Assembly: GCA_003343625.1 (NCBI GenBank)
Contig: QAKV01000033.1
Span: 82,781 to 146,780, forward strand
Direction of reading: 5' to 3'
DNA: 64,000 nt
DNA from: Clostridiales bacterium
Lineage (GTDB): Bacteria; Bacillota; Clostridia; Lachnospirales; Lachnospiraceae
Shown here: positions 9,020 to 17,567 of the stretch, one piece after another
Position numbering within the stretch: the stretch's first letter is position 1
Layout: the number at the start of each line of letters is the position of its first letter
Position numbers and translations under genes: made by a program
Notes under the pieces: model-generated
Seen by the model: only the letters and a program-made list of their open reading frames with translations
The model's database searches: none
What the model was told of the DNA's origin: nothing

Positions 9020-9130
9020 TCCTTATTCTCTTGATTATATCTCAAACCCTCGAGAATGGGGTGTCAACTTTTTTTATATCACATCACGATCCCATATCCT
9101 ATTCTTTCGCACGAATCGTATTTCTGTGCT

Positions 9131-10216
9131 TTACAGCGTTTCATTTTCTCCGAAAAACCCCTCCAGCAATTTCTCCGATACCGCAAAGGGGCAGTTTTTG
9201 AGCTTGCTTTCATTTCCCATCATCCCCCGAATCGCCCGCTCGCGCGTGGCCTGGGGGATATCCTGTTTCGTCAGCGGCGTTAAGAAAGCGGCCAGCGCGC
9301 CCAGATCGGCAAAACCGGCGGCGGTCAGCAGGGGAGCAGCAGCCTGGGAACCGGCGGCGGCCAGATAGGGAACCTGGAATACGCCTACCGCCAGACCATG
9401 AGGAATGCTATCGTCATAGGTCAGATAGTAGCTCAGCCCGTGGGGCAGGGAAGTGCTCGTGTGGGAAATGGCCATCCCGGCCAGGGTGGAGGCGCACATC
9501 AGGTTGGAAAAATCCTGCGGCGACGGGGCGCGGTTTCCGGCCAAAGCGCCTTTCGCTTCGCCCCAGAGGCGGAGGCTCTGCAGACAGAGCATCCGGCTAT
9601 ATGGGGTGGCGTTCGCGTTGATATAGCTTTCCACGCAGTGGGAGAAAGCGTCGATGGCGGTGGAGACCAGAACGGAATGAGGGGCGAAGGCCAGATAGCC
9701 GGGGTCGCACAGGGCGAGCGAAGGAAAGACCGGCCGGGCGATGCCCTGCTTGATTTTGAGCTCGTGCCGGGTCAGGATGGACCAGGGAGTGGCCTCCGAG
9801 CCGGTGCCGCAGGTGGTGGGTACCGCTGCCACGGGAAGGCTGTCGCCGTCGCCTCTGGCATACAGGAAATCGGCCGTTTCCTCCGGGTGTTTCATCAACA
9901 GCGCGATGGACTTGGAGGCGTCCATGGGGGAGCCGCCGCCGATGCCGATGACGAAGTCGGCGCCGAAGGAAAGCCCCGCTTCCTTCGCCTTTATCACCGT
10001 TTCTACAGAGGGATTTTCCTCGATGTCGTCGAAGATCAGAAACGGAATTCCATGTGCCTCGAGCGCGGAAACGACATCCGACAGAGAACCGTTTTTCCGG
10101 GAAGAGTGTTTTCCGGTAACGATCAGAGCGCGGGATCCCAGAGCGGCGAGTTCCTGTCCGTGCGCCCTGACGCAGCCGTCCTGCTGGTAAATTTTTGTGG
10201 GAATGTAAAAGTACAT
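9131..10216 (-). CDS. Iron-containing alcohol dehydrogenase
   Basis: A 361-residue group III dehydrogenase that reduces aldehydes or ketones, or the reverse, with NAD(P)H. The nucleotide-binding GIGGGSPMDASK, the PTTCGTGSEATPWS segment, and metal ligands in STAIDAFSHCVESYI and LPHGLSYYLTYDDSIPHGLA are all present. The N-terminal Rossmann domain starts YFYIPTKIYQQDG. AAGGAGG lies just before the ATG on the minus strand. It is a single gene bordering the mobile remnant; the substrate (butanol, propanediol, lactaldehyde types) cannot be told from sequence. Confidence 0.9.
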   Translation of the reverse strand: MYFYIPTKIYQQDGCVRAHGQELAALGSRALIVTGKHSSRKNGSLSDVVSALEAHGIPFLIFDDIEENPSVETVIKAKEAGLSFGADFVIGIGGGSPMDASKSIALLMKHPEETADFLYARGDGDSLPVAAVPTTCGTGSEATPWSILTRHELKIKQGIARPVFPSLALCDPGYLAFAPHSVLVSTAIDAFSHCVESYINANATPYSRMLCLQSLRLWGEAKGALAGNRAPSPQDFSNLMCASTLAGMAISHTSTSLPHGLSYYLTYDDSIPHGLAVGVFQVPYLAAAGSQAAAPLLTAAGFADLGALAAFLTPLTKQDIPQATRERAIRGMMGNESKLKNCPFAVSEKLLEGFFGENETL

Positions 10217-10326
10217 AGCGAAACCTCCTTTTCGACTATTCTATCATAATGCGAAACGGCCTGCCATCCGCTTTTCGGAAGAGATTTTCCACTGGGGGGA
10301 GATTTCTGCCATTGGTGCGCAGCCCC

Positions 10327-10354
10327 TTGTTTTTCCCGGGGATTTTGCTATGAT
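10327..10354 (+). promoter_or_regulatory. Promoter for the LytTR-ABC operon
   Basis: TTGTTT at 10327-10332 and TATGAT at 10349-10354 with a 16-base spacer, 36 bases before the LytTR regulator start. Confidence 0.5.
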
Positions 10355-10389
10355 GATACGGACGACAGCTGGGAAGAGAGGAAACCGAA

Positions 10390-11148
10390 ATGCCTGTGAT
10401 GGGGCTGTATTGCAGCAAAGAGAAGTTCGCGCAGAAAATAGAAGACACCATTTCGCTGCTTTTGGCCGCCGGCAGACAAACGGGGAAGGACTTCGGTCTG
10501 GGGCCGGAGGGCTGCCGGATCCGGAGGATTCAAAGCCTGCCCCGTGGGCCGGAGGGCGGACCGGGAGACGTCTGGGCGCCGGAAGCGCTTTCCTGGCTGA
10601 TCCTTTCCGGCGACAGCGCGGAGGAGACGCTGCGGACGGCGGAAGCGGTCTGGGAGAGGGATCCCGCCCTGCCGGTGATCTTCGTGGCGGGAAAAGCGGA
10701 AGACGTATTCGCCGCCCTCCCGAGGCCATTTTTCCACATCGTGAGGAAATACGCGCTGGAGCAGGATCTGATGGCGGTGTTCGAAAAGATCGGCCGTACC
10801 AGGAGAAGCGTGGATCGCTGGCAGGCGTTTTCCACTAAAAACGGGATGATCCGGGTGAAGCAAAAGGATATCCTGTATATTGAGAGCGATCGCCACGAAA
10901 TCCTGCTGCACTGCGCGCAGGAAGAGATCCTCATCGGGGAGACTCTGACCTGGTGCGAAGAAACGCTGAAAGGGGATGGTTTCGTTCGGATCCATAAGAG
11001 CTTCCTGGCGAATCTGTACCACGTTCTGCGTTTGGAGAAGGACAGTCTGACGCTGGATACGGGACGGCGGCTCTACATCAGCCGATACCGGTATCCGGAG
11101 GTGAGGCGGCAGTTCGAGCAGTATATCCGGCATCTCGACTTTTTATAA
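10390..11148 (+). CDS. LytTR-domain transcription regulator with degenerate receiver
   Basis: A 252-residue protein. The C-terminal third is a LytTR DNA-binding domain: IRVKQKDILYIESDRHEILLH, then FVRIHKSFLANLYHVLRLE, and LDTGRRLYISRYRYPEVRRQF. The first 130 residues are the size of a response-regulator receiver and keep the late LPVIFVAGK strand, but no clear phospho-acceptor Asp in a normal VDxxMP setting is visible. It may therefore work without phosphorylation. No histidine kinase is adjacent. Directly downstream are an ABC ATPase and two permeases, so it probably regulates that exporter (inference). Confidence 0.8.
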   Translation: MPVMGLYCSKEKFAQKIEDTISLLLAAGRQTGKDFGLGPEGCRIRRIQSLPRGPEGGPGDVWAPEALSWLILSGDSAEETLRTAEAVWERDPALPVIFVAGKAEDVFAALPRPFFHIVRKYALEQDLMAVFEKIGRTRRSVDRWQAFSTKNGMIRVKQKDILYIESDRHEILLHCAQEEILIGETLTWCEETLKGDGFVRIHKSFLANLYHVLRLEKDSLTLDTGRRLYISRYRYPEVRRQFEQYIRHLDFL

Positions 11149-11154
11149 AAAGCG

Positions 11155-11187
11155 AATCATCGATCCGGCTTTGTGCGAAGCGTCACA
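11155..11187. repeat. Palindromic element with TTTGTG and CACAAA arms
   Basis: GGCTTTGTG, a short CGAAGCGT loop and CACAAAGCC form a 9-bp perfect stem between the LytTR gene and the ABC ATPase gene. An inverted, diverged relative lies between the two permeases near 13030-13072. Confidence 0.45.
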
Positions 11188-11232
11188 AAGCCCGCTATCT
11201 CAGCGCAAAAGCGCTTTGAAATGGAGGAAGCT

Positions 11233-12219
11233 ATGAGCATCATCACAGTGGAACGCCTGAAAAAGGAGTTCGAGTATTATCAGAAGGCGGATGGATTGAA
11301 AGGATCCATGAAAAACCTGTTCCACAGGGAAACGCTGAAAAAGGAAGCGGTGAAGGACATCAGCTTTCAGGTGGAAAAGGGGGAAATCCTGGCTCTGTTA
11401 GGGCCCAACGGGGCGGGCAAGACCACGACCCTGAAGATGCTTTCCGGAATTCTGTTTCCGACTGCCGGACAGGTAGAGATTGACGGCTTTATCCCATGGG
11501 AGAGGAAAAACGCGTTCAAACGCCGGTTCTCCATCGTCATGGGCCAGAAAAACCAGCTCTGGTGGGATCTGCCGGCCAGCGACAGCTTTTATCTGAACAA
11601 GTGCATTTTCGATGTGGACGACGGGGAGTACCGAAAGACCGTGGAGGAGCTGGCCGAGCTTTTGGATGTAAAAGATCTGATGAACGTTCAGGTGCGAAGG
11701 CTCTCTTTGGGCGAGCGGATGAAGATGGAAATTCTGGCCGCGCTGATCCACAGGCCCCGCATCCTGTTTCTGGACGAGCCTACCATCGGCCTGGATATCC
11801 TCTCCCAGCAGAAGATCCGGGATTTCCTGCGCTATTATAACGAGCAGACCAAAACAACCATCATCCTCACCAGCCATTACATGCGGGATATCGAAGAGCT
11901 GTGCAGCCGGGCGGTGATCATCAACCAGGGACAGCTGGTCTACGACGGACAGCTGGCGGATTTGAGCCACCTGATGGGGGATCGGAAGCTTCTGACCCTG
12001 ATGGGGACGCAGAATCTGAAAAAGGAACAGCTGGACATCTACGGAAGGGTGCGGGAGCTGGCGGGAGCCAGGGCCGTGCTGGAGGTGCCCAGGCAGGCCT
12101 TGAAGGAGACGGCTTCCTCCATCCTTTCCACCCTGCCCGTGCAGGACTTTACGGTGACGGATATCCCGCTGGAAGAGAGCATCGCGCTGATGTTTCAAAG
12201 AGAGGTGACGGCAGTATGA
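11233..12219 (+). CDS. ABC-2 type exporter, ATP-binding protein
   Basis: A 328-residue ATPase of the group related to viologen/daunorubicin exporters (COG4586 type). Walker A is LLGPNGAGKTTTLKML, the Q-loop region is IVMGQKNQLWWDLPA, the signature is RRLSLGERMKME, Walker B is RILFLDEPTIGLD and the switch His is in ILTSHYMRDIE. GGAGGA precedes the ATG at 11233; in-frame starts further upstream lie in the intergenic hairpin and are unlikely. The stop overlaps the permease start (ATGA), so translation is coupled. The exported substrate is unknown. Confidence 0.92.
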   Translation: MSIITVERLKKEFEYYQKADGLKGSMKNLFHRETLKKEAVKDISFQVEKGEILALLGPNGAGKTTTLKMLSGILFPTAGQVEIDGFIPWERKNAFKRRFSIVMGQKNQLWWDLPASDSFYLNKCIFDVDDGEYRKTVEELAELLDVKDLMNVQVRRLSLGERMKMEILAALIHRPRILFLDEPTIGLDILSQQKIRDFLRYYNEQTKTTIILTSHYMRDIEELCSRAVIINQGQLVYDGQLADLSHLMGDRKLLTLMGTQNLKKEQLDIYGRVRELAGARAVLEVPRQALKETASSILSTLPVQDFTVTDIPLEESIALMFQREVTAV

Positions 12220-13016
12220 ATCCCTATCGCTGTGTATTTCAGATGGGAATCGAAAAATCGCTGGAATATCGGGCGAATTTCTTCTTGAGCCTGGCCAGCG
12301 CGATCTTTCCCATTATCATTCAGACTTTTTTGTGGAATTACTTATATGGAAACGCGGACGCGGGAGCGGTGACGGGGTATTCCTATCAGCAGATCATGGT
12401 CTATACCCTGCTGGCGTCCATGGTGTCCAAACTGGTGAGCGCCGGGTTCGAAACCCAGATCAACGAGGACATCAAGCTGGGCGGGCTGAACAAATATCTG
12501 GTCAAGCCCGTGGGCTACTGCCGATATCAGTTTTTCTCATTTCTCGGGGAAAAACTGCCCCAGCTGATTATCCTTTTGCTGGTCGCTTCCGGTCTGATCG
12601 CCTTTTCCGCAGCGTTTCTGGAGCTGCCTCTGTCGGCGGTGCGGATTCTGGCCTTTCTGGCAGCCCTGGTGCTGGCGCTGACGCTGAACTTCTTCATTTT
12701 TTACTGCGTGGCGCTGCTGAGCTTCTGGCTGACGGACGTGAACCTGATGTTCGGCACCATCAGCGTGGTGCTTGTGGTGGTCAGCGGAGGGATTTTCCCC
12801 ATGGATATTTTCGGGGAGAAACTGGCCTTTTTGATCGGACTTCTCCCCTTCTCCTACACCACTCAGTTCCCGGTGAACATCATCAACGGAAAGCTCACCC
12901 TGATGCAGGCAGGAGGAGGATTTTTGTGCCAGATCTTCTGGATCGCCCTGTTCGGGACGCTGGGATTCGCGATGTGGAAAAAGGGACTGAAGCGGTTTGC
13001 TGCGGTAGGAGGATGA
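12216..13016 (+). CDS. ABC-2 family permease, first subunit
   Basis: A 266-residue membrane protein with about six hydrophobic segments. It starts MNPYRCVFQMGIEKSLEYR, the usual amphipathic lead of this ABC-2 permease family (DUF990-like), and the conserved GGLNKYLVKPVGY loop follows the second segment. Its start overlaps the ATPase stop. It pairs with the second permease downstream to form the channel of the exporter. The substrate is unknown. Confidence 0.88.
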   Translation: MNPYRCVFQMGIEKSLEYRANFFLSLASAIFPIIIQTFLWNYLYGNADAGAVTGYSYQQIMVYTLLASMVSKLVSAGFETQINEDIKLGGLNKYLVKPVGYCRYQFFSFLGEKLPQLIILLLVASGLIAFSAAFLELPLSAVRILAFLAALVLALTLNFFIFYCVALLSFWLTDVNLMFGTISVVLVVVSGGIFPMDIFGEKLAFLIGLLPFSYTTQFPVNIINGKLTLMQAGGGFLCQIFWIALFGTLGFAMWKKGLKRFAAVGG

Positions 13017-13029
13017 AAGGTTGCGAAAT

Positions 13030-13072
13030 GCGCTGGATAGCGAATTTCACAATCAGGATTTGTGACGCTTCG
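13030..13072. repeat. Diverged inverted copy of the TTTGTG/CACAAA element
   Basis: TGCGCTGGATAGCG, then TTCACAA and ATTTGTGACGCTTCGG, in the 70-base gap between the two permease genes. Read on the other strand, the element near 11155-11210 has the same blocks: TGCGCTGAGATAGCG and TTTGTGACGCTTCG. Confidence 0.45.
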
Positions 13073-13086
13073 GAATGGAGGAAACG

Positions 13087-13926
13087 GTGAAAGAAAGAGA
13101 TCGGAAAGAAAAAAAGCTGGACGGCTACTGGGCTGAAATGAAGCGGTGTTTGCGCCTGCTGAAAGTGTTCGCCAAAGTGTCCCTCATGTCCCAGCTGGAA
13201 TATCGGGCCAACTTCGTCGCCGGGGTGGCTGTGGAAACGGGCTGGATGCTCATCAAACTTCTATATGTGGCGGTGGTCTACCGGGTGGGCGCCGATATCG
13301 GCGTGCTCACCCCGGATCACATCCTGCTCTTCGTGGGAATTTACACGCTGATGACGGGATTTTACATGCTCTATTACGGGAACTTCACCTCCATCAGCCG
13401 GATGGTGCGGGAAGGGGAGCTGGATCTGTATCTGGTCAAGCCGGTGTCCCTGCAATTTCTCGTCACCATGCGGCGGCTGGATGCGGCCCTGCTGCTGCCG
13501 GACTTCGTCGCCGGGGTGATCATGATCTGCCTGGGATGGGCGAGGGCCGGGCTGCCGGTGACCTTCGTTTCCGTGACGGGATTTTTGTTCTTCACGGTCT
13601 GCGGAATCCTGCTGACCTACAGCCTGTTTTTGCTGCCGCACCTGTTGTGCTTCTGGATCGTGGCCACCAGGGGGGTGGCGGAAATGACCTCGGCGATTTG
13701 GGATTTCAACAATATGCCTCAGCTGATTTACGGGAAGTGGATGCAGCGGATCGGGACGTTTCTGCTTCCGGTCTTCGTCATCACCAACTTCCCCGGCCTG
13801 TTTCTCATGGGAGAACTGTCCCCGCTTCTGATGGCCTGGGGGATCATCGCGCCGATCCTGTTTTTCGGAATCACCCGGCTCGTGTGGAAACGGGCGGTGA
13901 GAAACTACAGCTCCGCCAGCTCTTGA
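13087..13926 (+). CDS. ABC-2 family permease, second subunit
   Basis: About 279 residues, six membrane segments, with MSQLEYRANFVAG near the start and GELDLYLVKPVSLQF after the second segment; the same LVKPV block occurs in the first permease. A GTG at 13087 follows GGAGGA by only four bases; an ATG at 13075 lies upstream of that site, so the exact start is uncertain. It completes the exporter operon: regulator, ATPase, two permeases. The gene ends 25 bases from the stop of the convergent MATE gene. Confidence 0.87.
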   Translation: MKERDRKEKKLDGYWAEMKRCLRLLKVFAKVSLMSQLEYRANFVAGVAVETGWMLIKLLYVAVVYRVGADIGVLTPDHILLFVGIYTLMTGFYMLYYGNFTSISRMVREGELDLYLVKPVSLQFLVTMRRLDAALLLPDFVAGVIMICLGWARAGLPVTFVSVTGFLFFTVCGILLTYSLFLLPHLLCFWIVATRGVAEMTSAIWDFNNMPQLIYGKWMQRIGTFLLPVFVITNFPGLFLMGELSPLLMAWGIIAPILFFGITRLVWKRAVRNYSSASS

Positions 13927-13951
13927 GCGGTGCGGCCGAAGCGCCGGAAAT

Positions 13952-15307
13952 TCAGCGCTCGAATCCGTGGATCCAGTCCGCTTTTAAAAAGTAGATCAGA
14001 AAGATCGCGGAGCTCAGGCTCCAGGTGAGAGGGTAGGCCCAGAATACCGTATTGATTGCCGGGAAAAAACGGACGGCCACGGTGACGTAGGTGACGCGGA
14101 TGATGCACCAGCACAGCATCATGACCAGCATGGGCACGGTGGCTTTCCCGGCTCCCCGCATGATGCCGGCGATACAGTGGGAGAAGGCCAGCAGGAAGTA
14201 GAACAGGGTGACGGTTCTGGCCTGGGCCGTGCCGAAAGCGATGACCTCCGGATCCCCGTTGAACGCGGAGATGAGCAGGGGAGCGGCCAGATAGATACAC
14301 ACGCCGACCACTTCCGCCAGGAAAATGGAACAGAGGATGCCGAAACGCGCGCCCCGCTTCGCACGGTCGTACTGCCTCGCGCCCAGATTCTGGCTGATGA
14401 ACGTGGTCAGCGCCATGGAAAAGCAGGTGATGGGAAGAAAGCCGAAGCCTTCGATCTTGGAATAAGCGCCGCAACCCGCTACGGCCATCTTGCCGAAGCT
14501 GTTGATATTGGACTGCACCACCACGTTGGCCAGAGCGATGATGGAATTCTGCAAACCTGCGGGAAGACCGTTTTTGATGATCTGCCGGAGCATGGAAAAA
14601 TCGAAACGGACCTTCCGGAGGGAAACCCGATATTCTTCGGGGCTGCGCATGAGGCGGCGCAGGCAGAGGGCAGCGCTGACGAACTGGGAAATGATGGTCG
14701 CCAGGGCGGCGCTCCCCACGCCCATGTGGAACACGCCCACGAACAGCAGATCCAAAACCACGTTGGTCAGGGAGGAGATGATCAGATAGATCAGGGGGTG
14801 GCGGCTGTCCCCGATGGACTGCAGGATGCCCACCGAAACATTATACATGACGAAGGCAAGGGATCCCAGGAAGTAGATTCGGAAATAGAGGACGGAGTTG
14901 GGCATCACGTCTTCGGGAGTTCCCATCCAGATCAGCATCTTCGGCGCCAGAATCAGGCCGATGACGGTCAGAGCCACGCCGGCTACCAGCCCGAAAGCGA
15001 TATCCGTATGGATGGCGCGCTGGAGTTTGTCGATCTGCCGGGCGCCGTAATAGCGGGCCACCACTACGCCGGCGCCCAGGGCGATGCCGTTGAAAAATCC
15101 CACCATCAGAAAGATCAGGCTGCCCGAGGAGCTCACCGCCGCCAGGGCATCGCTGCCCAGGAAGTTCCCCACGATGAGGGAATCGGCCGTGTTATAGAGC
15201 TGCTGAAACAGATTGCCGAGAAAGAGAGGCAGGGCGAAGAGCACGATTTTTTTCCAGATGGGACCTTCGGTCATCAGGGTGGAAGGAGCGGTTTCTTTTG
15301 TCTGCAT
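13952..15307 (-). CDS. MATE family efflux transporter
   Basis: A 451-residue, twelve-segment multidrug/toxin extrusion transporter. It opens with MTEGPIWKKIVLFALPLFLGNLFQQLYNTAD split over the first helix, followed by GNFLGSDALAAVSSSGSLIFLMVGFFNG, which is typical of the clostridial DinF/NorM-like MATE group. Transport would be driven by Na+ or H+ exchange across the membrane. It stands alone on the minus strand, facing the ABC exporter operon. Substrates cannot be inferred. Confidence 0.92.
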   Translation of the reverse strand: MQTKETAPSTLMTEGPIWKKIVLFALPLFLGNLFQQLYNTADSLIVGNFLGSDALAAVSSSGSLIFLMVGFFNGIALGAGVVVARYYGARQIDKLQRAIHTDIAFGLVAGVALTVIGLILAPKMLIWMGTPEDVMPNSVLYFRIYFLGSLAFVMYNVSVGILQSIGDSRHPLIYLIISSLTNVVLDLLFVGVFHMGVGSAALATIISQFVSAALCLRRLMRSPEEYRVSLRKVRFDFSMLRQIIKNGLPAGLQNSIIALANVVVQSNINSFGKMAVAGCGAYSKIEGFGFLPITCFSMALTTFISQNLGARQYDRAKRGARFGILCSIFLAEVVGVCIYLAAPLLISAFNGDPEVIAFGTAQARTVTLFYFLLAFSHCIAGIMRGAGKATVPMLVMMLCWCIIRVTYVTVAVRFFPAINTVFWAYPLTWSLSSAIFLIYFLKADWIHGFER

Positions 15308-15508
15308 AATGATAAACCTCGATTCTACATTGCTTTGTCCGGCGGCGAAGAGCCGCTAAAGGCCAGTATAGCACAAACTCCATCCGAAAACAGCCGGGCG
15401 TTAAGAAAATATTTTGTTTCTCTTCGCAAAATTTTTCCGGGACTCGGACTCGCTTTCTAAGAAAAAGGCGATATACTTCTGGACAAAGGAGAAAGGAGGC
15501 GGATTCGG

Positions 15509-16096
15509 ATGGAAGCGTTGCGGGCAGAGGGGATTTTGACGGAGGAAGGCGTCCGGAATTTTCGGGTGGAACAGGGCGTTCTGGAATGCGTCCCCTGCGC
15601 ATCCGGACAGGAAGCGAGACAGCTCCTTTTCGCCTGCGGAGGCCTTTGGGAACCGCCATCCGGAACCGTGGAGGTGTTCGGAAGGCAGCTGTACCGGATG
15701 GATGGACAGGAGAGAGCTGTTTTCCGACGGCGAAACATCGGGGTGGTGGATGCGGAGAACAACCTCATCCCGGGACTGAATCTATACGAAAACGTGATCC
15801 TCTCTTCGGAACTGGACGGAAGACAACCCGATCTGGCTCAGGCGGAGAAACTGGCAGCACAGGCAGGGCTGGCCGGAGAATGGGACAAAAAAGCGGATTG
15901 CCTTTCCCCGGGAAAGGGCCAGATCGCGGCCATCATCCGCTCCGTGCTGGCGGGAAGTTCCCTGATCCTCATGAGGATCGACCTGGAAACGCCCGAAGAG
16001 CAGACGCGGGGAGTGATGGAATTTCTGCATCGAATACAGGAGCAGAGAGGGCTTACGGCAGTGGTATTTTCCGCGAAGAACGGACTGGAACCTTAA
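15509..16096 (+). CDS. ABC ATPase homologue with all catalytic motifs lost
   Basis: A 195-residue protein aligning by eye with LolD/MacB-type ABC ATPases: GGLWEPPSGTVEVFG, then FRRRNIGVV, NLIPGLNLYENVIL and the LSPGKGQ signature region sit in the right order and spacing. Yet Walker A reads PCASGQEARQLL (no GKS/T), the Q-loop position reads VVDAENN, the signature is LSPGKGQ rather than LSGGQQQR, Walker B ends LILMRIDLE (no DE pair) and the switch His is replaced in VVFSAKN. Nucleotide hydrolysis is very unlikely. The frame is intact with AAAGGAGG ahead of the ATG, so it is not an obvious pseudogene. The FtsX-like membrane gene follows 18 bases later. Confidence 0.7.
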   Translation: MEALRAEGILTEEGVRNFRVEQGVLECVPCASGQEARQLLFACGGLWEPPSGTVEVFGRQLYRMDGQERAVFRRRNIGVVDAENNLIPGLNLYENVILSSELDGRQPDLAQAEKLAAQAGLAGEWDKKADCLSPGKGQIAAIIRSVLAGSSLILMRIDLETPEEQTRGVMEFLHRIQEQRGLTAVVFSAKNGLEP

Positions 16097-16114
16097 CAGG
16101 AGGGAGGAACGAGA

Positions 16115-16480
16115 TTGGGAAATGACGGAAACATCAGCAGGAATTGCATGAGGCGGATCGCGGCGAGGCAATGGAAGAAAGGAATCCACGGATGGATCGT
16201 GGGCGTTCTGGCATCCGCAGGAGTGATGGGGTTTGGCCTGTTTTGGGCATCTTTCGAAAAGGGCTGGCATGTGGGGCTGATCGCCAGCTGCGTCCTTTTG
16301 GCTCTGTACCTGATCGGTAAAAAGGCAGCCTGTCCGGACGAATCCTGCCTGGAAGTGCTCAAGGCTGCGGGCGCTCAGGAGGAACAGATCCGCCAGATGG
16401 CGATTTGGCAGATAGGCCGGATGCTTTTGGCGGCGGCGCCGCTGGGAATCGCGCTGTTTTTGGCGCTGAAGGGGATGTGA
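16115..16480 (+). CDS. Small membrane protein resembling an FtsX-type permease fragment
   Basis: A 121-residue protein with three hydrophobic segments (about residues 27-45, 54-68 and 100-120). The stretch LEVLKAAGAQEEQIRQMAIWQ followed by a helix looks like the cytoplasmic elbow of FtsX/MacB permeases (LKALGxxxxQI...). The TTG at 16115 has AGGAGGGAGG ahead of it. The normal large extracytoplasmic domain and the fourth helix are missing. Next to the motif-less ABC ATPase it may form a reduced two-protein module, or both may be decaying. The assignment is tentative. Confidence 0.5.
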   Translation: MGNDGNISRNCMRRIAARQWKKGIHGWIVGVLASAGVMGFGLFWASFEKGWHVGLIASCVLLALYLIGKKAACPDESCLEVLKAAGAQEEQIRQMAIWQIGRMLLAAAPLGIALFLALKGM

Positions 16481-16534
16481 GAAGGGTTTGGTGTGGGAAA
16501 CATGGAAACCGGGAACAGGAGGAAATCCCCGCAT

Positions 16535-16572
16535 AAAAAAGGAGGGCCGGTCGGAGTTGGGGGCCGACCGGC
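16535..16572 (-). terminator. Terminator for the minus-strand hydrolase gene
   Basis: GCCGGTCGG (16546-16554) and CCGACCGGC (16564-16572) form a 9-bp stem; on the minus strand it is followed by CCTCC and six Ts. It lies 116 bases past the hydrolase stop. Confidence 0.6.
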
Positions 16573-16687
16573 TAAGTATGAAAAAGTATTTATGAGAAAA
16601 AGGCTGCTTGCCTTTGTTGATTTTACTGTACCAGAAGTTTGTGTCAAAATTCTGAGCGTTAGGTGAAATCTTTGTGAAAAACCTGTT

Positions 16688-17491
16688 TTATAAACAATCG
16701 AAGAAGATCCGGTTAAATTCTTCCAGCTCGTCATAGAAAATCCCGTGGCCGGACTGCTCCAGCCAGAACAGGCGGGCGTTTCGAATACTGCGATACAGGG
16801 TCATGGCCAGCTCGTTTGACACGATGGAATCCTTCTTTCCGTACAGGAGGAATGCGGGAACGTTTACGGATTCCGGATCCGCTCTTCCGTCTTCGTCCCG
16901 CAGGGAACAGGCCGCCCGAACCGTGCCGATGCCGGATGAGGACAGGGCGATGTGTTCCAGCCAGTCTGTTGCCGGCTGTCCATGGGGGCGGGCGAAGAGC
17001 TGCTGTTGACAGAATTCGCGGATGAGGCCGGGCCGATCGCATTTCGCCCGGGCGATCAGTTCTTCGACCGCTTTCGGGGACATTCCGGCGGAAAAGTCCG
17101 GACGTCGGACAAAGCAGGGCGCGGCCGCAGCGAAAAGAATCAGTTTTTTCACCCCATAGCCGCCATAGAGCCGCATGTAGCGCAGAGCGACGGCGCCTCC
17201 CATGGAAAAGCCGGCCAGCGCGAAGGACGAAAGGTTCAGGGAAGCGACGATGTTGTAGAGATCCCCGGCCATCTGATCGTATCCGTAGCCGAAGGCGGGG
17301 GAGTCGGAAGCGCCGAATCCCCGGAGATCCGGAGCCACGACCCGAAACCCCAGCTCGGTGAGAGGGCGGATTTGATATTCGAAAATTTCATGGGAGAAGG
17401 GCCAGCCGTGTACCAGCAGCACGGTCTTTTTCGCGTTGGGCTGATATTCGTAAACCGCCAGCCTGACGTTGTCGGACTGCACATAGATCAT
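16688..17491 (-). CDS. Alpha/beta hydrolase
   Basis: About 267 residues with the full alpha/beta-hydrolase signature: oxyanion segment LLVHGWPFSHE, nucleophile elbow GFSMGGAVAL, acid in LLYGKKDSIV and the late histidine in QSGHGIFYDE. The closest general type is the peroxidase/esterase-like group (haloperoxidase-type elbows GFSMGG). The ATG at 17491 (MIYVQSDNVRLAVYEY) fits the family's first strand; an upstream ATG at 17551 would add a basic, unlikely leader. It is a single gene with its own terminator, divergent from degV. The substrate is unknown. Confidence 0.88.
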   Translation of the reverse strand: MIYVQSDNVRLAVYEYQPNAKKTVLLVHGWPFSHEIFEYQIRPLTELGFRVVAPDLRGFGASDSPAFGYGYDQMAGDLYNIVASLNLSSFALAGFSMGGAVALRYMRLYGGYGVKKLILFAAAAPCFVRRPDFSAGMSPKAVEELIARAKCDRPGLIREFCQQQLFARPHGQPATDWLEHIALSSSGIGTVRAACSLRDEDGRADPESVNVPAFLLYGKKDSIVSNELAMTLYRSIRNARLFWLEQSGHGIFYDELEEFNRIFFDCL

Positions 17492-17567
17492 GGGTTCTGT
17501 CTCACATCTCTTTTTACTATATATATGGCGGATTTGAGAAAAACGGTACAAATTTGGGGGAATAATA

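Noticed and set aside
13960..13990. CTCGAATCC as a tRNA T-loop
   Set aside because: It lies in the end of the MATE gene and no cloverleaf can be drawn around it.
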